From positions 1 to 13,366 of the forward strand of contig CAZVRH010000040.1 of the NCBI GenBank assembly GCA_964629335.1: a stretch of DNA of 13,366 nucleotides. The letters run 5' to 3'. Below the pieces are notes generated by a model. The model was not told the origin of the DNA. It saw only the letters and a program-made list of their open reading frames with translations, and did no database searches. Position numbers and translations under genes: made by a program. The DNA comes from CACPJA01 sp964629335 (GTDB taxonomy: Bacteria > Pseudomonadota > Gammaproteobacteria > Steroidobacterales > UBA11654). Shown piece after piece: positions 5,727-12,080 of the stretch. Within the stretch, counting starts at the first letter, position 1. Each line of letters begins with the position of its first letter.

Positions 5727-7529
5727 TTATGGTTTTCTAGAGCTATCTTTTCTCATAATCGATAAAAAAGCTTCTTGAGGTATTTCAACTGAACCAAACT
5801 GCTTCATTCGCTTCTTTCCTGCTTTTTGTTTTTTTAATAATTTCATTTTTCGAGTGACATCCCCTCCATAAAGCTTTGCGGTTACATTTTTTCTAAAAGC
5901 TTTAACATTACCTCTGGCTATTATTTTAGCTCCTATTGCTGCTTGTAAGGCCACTTCAAACATTTGACGTGGAATAATTTTTGTCAGTCTTTGAATAATC
6001 TTTCTGCCTCTCTGTACGGCATTATCTCTATGTATAATTACGGAAAATGCATCCACTTTTTCCCTGTTCACTAAAATATCTAATCGAACCAGTTGGTCTG
6101 TTCTAAATCTCATAAATGAATAGTCAAAAGATGCATAACCTTTTGAAACGGACTTTAATTGATCAAAAAAATCCAACACCACTTCAGCTAAGGGGAGTTC
6201 GTAGTCTAAGACGACTTGCCGACCGAGATATTGCAGCCGTTTTTGTACGCCTCGTCTCGATTCACATAATTGGATAACGTTTCCTACAAAATCAGGCGGT
6301 AAAAGTATGGTTGCCTCAACAATAGGTTCACGAATTTCTTTAACCTTATTCATAGCCGGAAGTGCGTCAGGGTTATCAATTTGTATTACCTCACCGTTGG
6401 TTTGAAGAACTTCATAAACAACCGTTGGTGAAGTTGTAACTAAATCAAGATCGTATTCTCGTTCCAATCGTTCTTGCACAATTTCCATGTGGAGCATACC
6501 TAGGAAACCGCAACGAAATCCTATACCCAAAGCAGAAGAAGACTCCGGCTCAAAATGAAGCGAAGCGTCATTTAATTTGAGTTTTTCAAGAGCCTCTCTA
6601 AATGCCTCTAAATCTTCCGACACCGAAGGGTAAAGCCCAGCAAATACTCTTGGTTGTATAGTTTTAAACCCTGGAAGAGCTTTGGAACTGGGGTCTTTAA
6701 ATTGAGTAATGGTATCGCCGACTGGAGCTCCATAGATATCCTTAACTCCTGCAATTAAAAAACCTACCTCACCGGACAACAGTGATTTCTTATTTTTAGT
6801 TTTTGGTGTATAGACGCCTAACTCATTAACTATAAATTCTTGTTTGGTCGACATCACTTTGATTTTATCCCCAACCGATATTTTGCCGCTCATTATTCTG
6901 AGCAATGAAACGACTCCCACATATTGATCAAACCAAGAATCAATAATCAATGCTTCCAAATGCTTTCTCTTACGATCAATCGGGGCGGGAATATCCGAAA
7001 TAATTCTTTCCATTAAAGGATCAATTCCTTCGCCGGTTTTCGCACTGATCAAGATTGGATCTTCAACTTCAATACCTATAATTTCTTCAATGTCTGCAAT
7101 GACTTTTTCAGGATCAGCTGCTGGTAAATCAATTTTATTAATAACAGGGATAATCTCCAAACCCTGTTCAATGGCACTGTAACAGTTAGCCACACTTTGA
7201 GCTTCTACTCCCTGAGAAGCATCCACAACCAACAGTGCTCCTTCACAAGCCGCTAATGATCGAGATACCTCATAGGAAAAATCAACATGCCCAGGAGTAT
7301 CGATTAGATTCAAAACATATTCTTGATCATCTTTAGCGGTATATTTAAGGGAGACACTCTGAGCCTTTATAGTAATACCGCGTTCTTGTTCAAGCTCCAT
7401 AGTATCGAGGACTTGTTCTTTCATTTCTCGCTCATCCAGTCCTCCACAAATCTGAATTAAGCGGTCTGCAAGTGTCGATTTGCCATGATCAATATGAGCA
7501 ATGATTGAAAAATTTCTTATATTTTTCAT
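5727..7529 (-). CDS. lepA: Elongation factor 4 (LepA), ribosome-associated GTPase
   Basis: LepA is a translational GTPase that acts on the ribosome; back-translocation and a role in 30S biogenesis have both been proposed. The 600-residue length is nearly identical to E. coli LepA (599). G1 AHIDHGKST (11-19), the ERGITI switch (49-54), DTPGHVDF (77-84) and NKIDLP (131-136) are intact. Then come the EF-G-like domains II, III and V (FRCGFLGMLHMEIVQERLERE is the recognisable III/V run) and the LepA-specific C-terminal domain with the basic AKLYGGDVTRKMKLLKKQK segment and a KRMKQFGSVEIPQEAF ending. The ATG overlaps the sdhE stop by four bases, suggesting coupling to the sdh operon. In E. coli lepA follows rpoE-rseABC, which is absent here. 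Confidence 0.98.
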   Translation of the reverse strand: MKNIRNFSIIAHIDHGKSTLADRLIQICGGLDEREMKEQVLDTMELEQERGITIKAQSVSLKYTAKDDQEYVLNLIDTPGHVDFSYEVSRSLAACEGALLVVDASQGVEAQSVANCYSAIEQGLEIIPVINKIDLPAADPEKVIADIEEIIGIEVEDPILISAKTGEGIDPLMERIISDIPAPIDRKRKHLEALIIDSWFDQYVGVVSLLRIMSGKISVGDKIKVMSTKQEFIVNELGVYTPKTKNKKSLLSGEVGFLIAGVKDIYGAPVGDTITQFKDPSSKALPGFKTIQPRVFAGLYPSVSEDLEAFREALEKLKLNDASLHFEPESSSALGIGFRCGFLGMLHMEIVQERLEREYDLDLVTTSPTVVYEVLQTNGEVIQIDNPDALPAMNKVKEIREPIVEATILLPPDFVGNVIQLCESRRGVQKRLQYLGRQVVLDYELPLAEVVLDFFDQLKSVSKGYASFDYSFMRFRTDQLVRLDILVNREKVDAFSVIIHRDNAVQRGRKIIQRLTKIIPRQMFEVALQAAIGAKIIARGNVKAFRKNVTAKLYGGDVTRKMKLLKKQKAGKKRMKQFGSVEIPQEAFLSIMRKDSSRKP

Positions 7530-7792
7530 TTAATTAAGTAGCCTTCATTGTTTCCGAGGATTTCAGAAATAATTTGTTGAACACCCGGATCCTTCACCTC
7601 TTTTGGGTTCGCAAAAAAATCAATGAGTATCGGATCTTGAAATTCTAATAAACGCAGGAATGATTTTTGATCTTCGACGTCAGCGTTAATGTATTTTTTG
7701 TCAAAATACGAGAGAAGAAGAAAGTCTAGCTCTTTTGTTCCTCTTCTGCATCTCCATTTTATTCTGGATAAGTCATTTAGAGTCTGAGTCAT
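7526..7792 (-). CDS. sdhE: Succinate dehydrogenase assembly factor SdhE (flavinator)
   Basis: A small cytoplasmic protein that binds SdhA and promotes covalent attachment of FAD. The 88 residues match E. coli SdhE (YgfY) in length and pattern: RIKWRCRRGTKELD at 10-23 contains the RGxxE motif (Arg17-Gly18 to Glu21) needed for flavinylation, followed by LLSYFDKKY, FLRLLEFQDPILIDFF and a helical tail. AGGA lies five bases before the ATG (minus strand, 7798-7801), which supports this start even though it sits 20 bases inside the 3' end of sdhB. Its stop overlaps the lepA start (ATGA). In E. coli sdhE lies with ygfX beside ygfZ, away from sdhCDAB. Here it is placed directly after the genes for its client, and no ygfX-like gene is visible. 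Confidence 0.93.
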   Translation of the reverse strand: MTQTLNDLSRIKWRCRRGTKELDFLLLSYFDKKYINADVEDQKSFLRLLEFQDPILIDFFANPKEVKDPGVQQIISEILGNNEGYLIK

Positions 7793-8573
7793 TTAAATCC
7801 TGAGTAGCGATCATTTTTTTAATTTCTGCAATAGCTTGTCCAGGATTCAAATCTTTTGGGCAAGCAAATGAACAGTTCATGATGGTATGACATCGGTATA
7901 ATTTTGATGAATCATTGAGTTCTCTGAGCCGTTCTTCTTTAGCCTCGTCTCGACTGTCTTGTAACCATCGATAAGATGCTAATAAAGCAGCTGGCCCTAA
8001 ATATTTATCGCCGTTCCACCAATAACTTGGACAACTGGTTGAACAGCAAGCACATAGAATACAGGCAGAGGGCCGATCGATCTTCTCTTGTTGATCCTTA
8101 GTTTGATAACGTTCAGCTCCTTCTGGGGGTTCTGAATTAGTTTTTAACCAAGGCTCAATCGAAGCATACTGCTCATAAAATCCTGAGAGATCCACAACCA
8201 AATCTTTAACTACGGTCATGTGTGGTAATGGGTAAATTCTTATATCACCCTTTAAATCCTTTATTGGCTGAGTGCAAGCCAAAGTATTAACCCCGTTAAT
8301 ATTATGTGAACAAGAGCCACATATCCCTTCTCGACAGGATCTTCTAAAAGAAAGCGAAGGATCAAAATCTGCTTTAATCTTAATTAAAGCATCCAAAACC
8401 ATTGAGCCGCATTCATCCAAATCAATTTCATAAGTGTCTATTCTTGGATTAGCATCATCCATAGGATCGTAACGATAAACTAAAAATTTCCTGATATTAT
8501 TGGCCCCCTCCTCTGCCTTGAAGATTTGACCTTGATTAACTCTTGAATTTTTAGGTAAGGTAAATTCCGCCAT
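7773..8573 (-). CDS. sdhB: Succinate dehydrogenase iron-sulfur subunit
   Basis: This subunit carries electrons from SdhA FAD to quinone through three Fe-S clusters at the inner face of the membrane. In 266 residues the cluster ligands are complete. The 2Fe-2S site uses Cys80, Cys85, Cys88 (CREGICGSC) and Cys100. The 4Fe-4S site uses Cys171, Cys174, Cys177 and Cys238. The 3Fe-4S site uses Cys181, Cys228 and Cys234. Trp186 in CPSYWWN corresponds to the quinone-site tryptophan of E. coli. AAGAGG (8582-8587, minus strand) is a strong ribosome-binding site eight bases before ATG. The protein is longer than E. coli SdhB (238), and the segments DPMDDANPRIDTYEIDLDEC and CSHNINGVNTLAC resemble alphaproteobacterial and mitochondrial SdhB. 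It follows sdhA by 12 bases and overlaps sdhE. Confidence 0.98.
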   Translation of the reverse strand: MAEFTLPKNSRVNQGQIFKAEEGANNIRKFLVYRYDPMDDANPRIDTYEIDLDECGSMVLDALIKIKADFDPSLSFRRSCREGICGSCSHNINGVNTLACTQPIKDLKGDIRIYPLPHMTVVKDLVVDLSGFYEQYASIEPWLKTNSEPPEGAERYQTKDQQEKIDRPSACILCACCSTSCPSYWWNGDKYLGPAALLASYRWLQDSRDEAKEERLRELNDSSKLYRCHTIMNCSFACPKDLNPGQAIAEIKKMIATQDLNDSDSK

Positions 8574-8585
8574 CTGCTTAACCTC

Positions 8586-10370
8586 TTAATATATCCTTGC
8601 TTTTAATGGGACTGACTCAACCTCATCGGTCTTAGTATCAAGCTGAACCGGTTGTGAGTCAATACGAGTTTCATTGTTTGAAGCTAACCACCCTAAACTG
8701 TGCTTAAGCCAGTTCTCATCGTCTCGATCAGGATAATCATCTCGAGCATGAGCGCCCCTGCTTTCCTGTCTCGCTAATGCAGATTCCATAGTTATGATGG
8801 CTTGACCGAGAAGGTTTTCTAATTCCAATGTTTCAATTAAATCTGTATTCCATATCAAGCCTCGATCGGTTACAGACACATCGTTAAATGAACTGAGACA
8901 GGACTTGAGTTTTTCAACGCCTTGTGTGAGCAATTCTTCTGTTCTAAAAACAGATGCATGGTTTTGCATTATTTGTTGCATCTCCATTCTAATATCTGCA
9001 GTCGCTAAAGAACCTTTGGCATATCTGATGGAATCAAATTTATCCAATGCCCTATCAATTTCATGTTGAGGCAGTGGTTTTTGGTTGCCACTTTTGATCG
9101 TTCTTGAGCACTGCTCAGCAGCTTCCTTTCCAAAAACCACTAAATCAAGAAGTGAATTAGAGCCCAATCTGTTGGCCCCATGAACCGATACAGAAGCAGC
9201 TTCCCCAACAGCCATTAAACCTTGAACAACTTCCATCTCACCGGATTGGTTCTTGGTAACCACCTCGGTATGTTTGTTTGTAGGAATTCCTCCCATGTCG
9301 TAATGAACTGTAGGTATTATTGGTATCGGTTCTTTAGTCACGTCTACATCAGCAAATATCCTTGCTGTTTCCGCAATCCCTGGCAGTCTTTCCTCGATCA
9401 CCTGTGGATCCAAATGCTGTAAATTCAGATCCATTCTATCTTTGTTAGGACCAACCCCTCTGCCTTCGATGATTTCTAGTGTGATGGATCTGCTGACCAC
9501 ATCTCTTGAAGCTAAATCTTTTGCACTGGGGGCATATTTCTCCATAAATCTTTCACCTTCAGAGTTGGTTAAAAAACCTCCTTCGCCACGAACCCCTTCG
9601 GTAATTAAGCAACCCACCCCATAAATACCGGTCGGATGAAATTGTACAAACTCCATGTCTTGCAGTGGTAATCCAGCTCTTAAGACCATACCAGAACCAT
9701 CGCCAGTGCAGGTATGTGCGGCTGTACATGCAAAATAGGTTCTGCCATGACCACCGGTAGCTAAAATCACTTTTTGAGCTCTAAAAACGTGCAGAAGTCC
9801 TGTGGCCATTTCTAGAGCTATAACTCCTCTGCATTGCCCCTCCTCCATGATCAACTCGAGAGCAAAAAACTCAACAAAGAACTCAGCTTCGTTTTTAATG
9901 GATTGCTGGTAAAGAGTGTGTAACATCGCATGACCGGTTCGATCCGCTGCTGCGCATGTTCGCTGAGCTATTCCTTCTCCAAAATGAGTGGTCATCCCTC
10001 CAAATGCTCTTTGATAAATTTTTCCGTCGGTGGTTCTTGAGAAAGGAATCCCGTACTTTTCTAATTCTAATACTGCAGCTGGTGCTTGCTTACACATAAA
10101 AGCGATGGCGTCCTGATCTCCCAACCAATCTGAACCCTTGACCGTATCGTACATGTGCCATCTCCAATCGTCTTCTCCCATATTACCTAGGGCAGCACTA
10201 ATACCCCCTTGAGCGGCCACGGTGTGACTTCTCGTTGGAAAGACCTTAGTAATACAGGCGGTTGACAATCCTGCTTCAACCAATCCTAATGTGGCTCTTA
10301 AACCTGCGCCTCCTGCACCCACCACCACAACATCAAAATCATGTTCAATTATTTTGTATTTATCATTCAT
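8586..10370 (-). CDS. sdhA: Succinate dehydrogenase flavoprotein subunit
   Basis: Oxidises succinate to fumarate in the TCA cycle and passes electrons to SdhB. In 594 residues the dinucleotide fold VVVGAGGAGLRA is at 15-26, and His49 in RSHTVAAQGG is the site of covalent FAD attachment. Active-site residues by family correspondence are His245 (FHPTGIYG), Arg289 (LASRDVVSR, the proton-transfer arginine), His356 (HYDMGGIPTN) and Arg401 (GANRLGSNSLLD). The C-terminus ends SVPLKARIY. DMEFVQFHPTGIYGVGCLI, HTCTGDGSGM and HYDMGGIPTN resemble alphaproteobacterial/mitochondrial SdhA rather than E. coli SdhA, which has MWQFHPTGIAGAG and CHYMMGG. It lies 10 bases after sdhD. There is no clear ribosome-binding site before its ATG, so coupling to sdhD is likely. 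SdhE, encoded two genes downstream, should flavinylate it. Confidence 0.98.
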   Translation of the reverse strand: MNDKYKIIEHDFDVVVVGAGGAGLRATLGLVEAGLSTACITKVFPTRSHTVAAQGGISAALGNMGEDDWRWHMYDTVKGSDWLGDQDAIAFMCKQAPAAVLELEKYGIPFSRTTDGKIYQRAFGGMTTHFGEGIAQRTCAAADRTGHAMLHTLYQQSIKNEAEFFVEFFALELIMEEGQCRGVIALEMATGLLHVFRAQKVILATGGHGRTYFACTAAHTCTGDGSGMVLRAGLPLQDMEFVQFHPTGIYGVGCLITEGVRGEGGFLTNSEGERFMEKYAPSAKDLASRDVVSRSITLEIIEGRGVGPNKDRMDLNLQHLDPQVIEERLPGIAETARIFADVDVTKEPIPIIPTVHYDMGGIPTNKHTEVVTKNQSGEMEVVQGLMAVGEAASVSVHGANRLGSNSLLDLVVFGKEAAEQCSRTIKSGNQKPLPQHEIDRALDKFDSIRYAKGSLATADIRMEMQQIMQNHASVFRTEELLTQGVEKLKSCLSSFNDVSVTDRGLIWNTDLIETLELENLLGQAIITMESALARQESRGAHARDDYPDRDDENWLKHSLGWLASNNETRIDSQPVQLDTKTDEVESVPLKARIY

Positions 10371-10380
10371 TTTTTTACGA

Positions 10381-10758
10381 TTAATTTATCAGCGATAAAA
10401 GAGCGAAAAGACTGGTTAAAATCACAAGAATTCTTAAAATTCTTACAAAGAATAGAACTTTCTTTTGAACGGATCCATTCGATATATAATCCTCAATAAT
10501 GACTTGTACTCCAAGTTCTGCATGATAAATCATGTAAAGAGAAAGTAGAGTTAATAAAACGGTGTTAAGTGGGTTACTTGCCCATGAAACAACTTGGCTA
10601 TAGTCTGAAAAATCTAGGACAAATAATAATTGATAAGCAAACCAAGTGCTGAAGATCAAGAGCGCCACTGCAGTTTCACGTTGGCTTTTCCAATGTTCAC
10701 TGGCGTGTTCAAAGCCGTGTATGCTTAGTAGTTTAAGTATTCTTATCATTAAGCCCAT
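10381..10758 (-). CDS. sdhD: Succinate dehydrogenase membrane anchor subunit D
   Basis: One of two membrane subunits that hold SdhAB on the inner membrane, bind haem b and form the quinone site. In 125 residues there are three hydrophobic helices, about 29-48, 63-80 and 101-124. The helix II end YHAELGVQVIIEDYI supplies His79, the predicted haem ligand, and Asp90-Tyr91, matching the E. coli Asp82-Tyr83 pair at the quinone site. The HASEHWKSQRETAVAL segment near the N-terminus corresponds to the conserved HHWxxQRxTA run of alphaproteobacterial SdhD. Its ATG overlaps the sdhC stop by one base (TAATG), so it should be translated by re-initiation. Sequence divergence is normal for this subunit; the call rests on motif and position. 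Confidence 0.92.
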   Translation of the reverse strand: MGLMIRILKLLSIHGFEHASEHWKSQRETAVALLIFSTWFAYQLLFVLDFSDYSQVVSWASNPLNTVLLTLLSLYMIYHAELGVQVIIEDYISNGSVQKKVLFFVRILRILVILTSLFALLSLIN

Positions 10759-11147
10759 TAGTTAACCTTATTTAATAGGTAGAACCAAAAAGTTGTTGTA
10801 AGCAGAATGGAAGAAAAAAAGACAATCACACCGGAAATAGTGACCTCATTGTTTTCGAAGCCTTTACCTATATCCCAAAATAAATGTCTTATCCCGTTTA
10901 GAAAATGATAAAAAAAAGCAAGCGTGCACAGCACCCAACACACTATGGCGATATTACTAGAAAATAAATCTGTAACAAGCAGATAAACGCCTTCTCCTAA
11001 AACAATTGAAACAAACCAGATTGCTAAATCGAAAGCTGCTAAAAAAAGAATAACTCCAGAAAATCGATGCAATATTGATAATGTATTAGTCACTTGCCAT
11101 TTATACACTGACAGATGAGGGGAAATAGGCTGCTTGTCTTGACTCAT
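10758..11147 (-). CDS. sdhC: Succinate dehydrogenase cytochrome b556 subunit C
   Basis: Membrane anchor of complex II, contributing to haem b and ubiquinone binding. The 129-residue protein starts with RPLSPHL-like KQPISPHLSVYKW, then LSILHRFSGV (23-32), where Ser24 and Arg28 correspond to the E. coli quinone-site Ser27 and Arg31. Three membrane helices follow (about 29-50, 64-85, 103-125). FYHFLNGIRHLFWDIGKGFE carries His81, matching the E. coli haem ligand His84, and His88. The HLFWDIGKGFE run is typical of alphaproteobacterial and mitochondrial SdhC. It is the first gene of the sdhCDAB-sdhE unit and diverges from ygfZ across a 94-base spacer containing a TATAAT on its strand. Only a weak ribosome-binding site (AAGA) precedes the ATG. 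Confidence 0.95.
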   Translation of the reverse strand: MSQDKQPISPHLSVYKWQVTNTLSILHRFSGVILFLAAFDLAIWFVSIVLGEGVYLLVTDLFSSNIAIVCWVLCTLAFFYHFLNGIRHLFWDIGKGFENNEVTISGVIVFFSSILLTTTFWFYLLNKVN

Positions 11148-11150
11148 ATC

Positions 11151-11180
11151 TTGGTATGTTTTTTGCTGATCAATTATACT
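11151..11180 (+). promoter_or_regulatory. Candidate ygfZ promoter
   Basis: TTGGTA (11151-11156) and TATACT (11175-11180) are separated by 18 bases and match the sigma-70 consensus at four and five positions. Predicted start is near 11187, giving a leader of about 55 bases. The -10 overlaps the sdhC -10 on the other strand. Confidence 0.5.
11173..11178 (-). promoter_or_regulatory. Candidate -10 element of the sdhC promoter
   Basis: Read on the minus strand this is TATAAT, a perfect -10 hexamer. A weak -35-like CTGTTT (11196-11201) lies 17 bases upstream. Transcription would begin near 11166, giving a leader of about 20 bases for sdhC. It overlaps the opposite-strand -10 of ygfZ by four bases. 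Confidence 0.5.
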
Positions 11181-11241
11181 TTATCTTGTATATCCAAACA
11201 GTTACTTTTTAACTATTTGAACATAACCATTAGAAAGATTT

Positions 11242-12054
11242 ATGAAAAAACTAGAGCATTTGTCAGTATTAAAGATTAGTGGAAGTGATGCCGGAGAGTT
11301 TCTCCAAGGTCAAATGACACAAAGTATCGATGATATAAATGACCATCAACTACACCTAACCTGCTTTTGTAACCCTCAAGGAAGAGCTCTCGCAACTGCA
11401 TTGGTTCAATTATGGGACAATGCTTATTATTTGATTCTAAGCTCAGATTTGACTAAGGATTTAACTACTTGGTTAAGTCGTTACATTCTCAGATCTGAAG
11501 TAATTCTGAGTAACGAAGCCATAAATATTTATGGAATTTCAGAGAAACACAAAAACAATGCTATTGAAGCATTTTCAGGCACAGATAATTATTCTCTGAG
11601 ATTTTTAGCTAATGACCAAACCAGATTAATCCTATTAGCTGATGAGGATAGAGATTCATGTCAAACCATGGATCAGAATCACTGGATAATCGAAGATATC
11701 AAAATGGGAATACCGCTCATTAATAAACTTAATTCATTAGAATATATTCCACAGATGCTGAATTTAGATCTACTAAATGCTATCGGTTTCTCAAAGGGTT
11801 GTTACACAGGCCAAGAGGTTGTTGCCCGGGTTCAGCATAGAGGTAAAATTAAACAAAGGTTGTATCAATTTGAAGCTCAAACAGGCACTGTTTTTGCACC
11901 TCAGAAACCAGTGATGAATAAAGACAAGACAGTCGGACATGTGGTTCTCTCTAATACTGACAAAGATCTCTGTCTGGGCCTAGCAGCCATTAACATTTTG
12001 GAAACTAAAAACGAGCTATTTGTTGATGATAAAACGATCAAGCTTATTGGTTGA
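11242..12054 (+). CDS. ygfZ: Folate-binding Fe-S cluster maintenance protein YgfZ
   Basis: YgfZ is related to the aminomethyltransferase GcvT and the mitochondrial protein Iba57. It binds tetrahydrofolate and supports the repair or assembly of certain Fe-S enzymes, including MiaB and succinate dehydrogenase. The 270-residue protein has the N-terminal VLKISGSDAGEFLQGQMTQ (9-27), and CFCNPQGRALA (41-51), matching the family's xNPKGR region. It also has the diagnostic KGCYTGQE at 185-192, in which Cys187 corresponds to the essential E. coli Cys228. It is shorter than E. coli YgfZ (326). The ATG is preceded only by a weak GAAAG. It is divergent from sdhC, whose products depend on Fe-S clusters, and converges on lysS with 13 bases between stops. 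Confidence 0.95.
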   Translation: MKKLEHLSVLKISGSDAGEFLQGQMTQSIDDINDHQLHLTCFCNPQGRALATALVQLWDNAYYLILSSDLTKDLTTWLSRYILRSEVILSNEAINIYGISEKHKNNAIEAFSGTDNYSLRFLANDQTRLILLADEDRDSCQTMDQNHWIIEDIKMGIPLINKLNSLEYIPQMLNLDLLNAIGFSKGCYTGQEVVARVQHRGKIKQRLYQFEAQTGTVFAPQKPVMNKDKTVGHVVLSNTDKDLCLGLAAINILETKNELFVDDKTIKLIG

Positions 12055-12062
12055 ATTATTAA

Positions 12063-12080
12063 GAGAACTATTTATTTCTC
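12063..12080. other. Small dyad at the ygfZ-lysS convergent junction
   Basis: GAGAA (12063-12067) pairs with TTCTC (12076-12080) around an eight-base loop that contains the lysS stop codon (12068-12070). The stem has only five pairs and no following T-tract, so a terminator role is weakly supported. Confidence 0.2.

Noticed and set aside
9222..9624. Two short plus-strand open frames opposite sdhA
   Set aside because: Both are antisense to highly conserved SdhA segments and carry no start signal.
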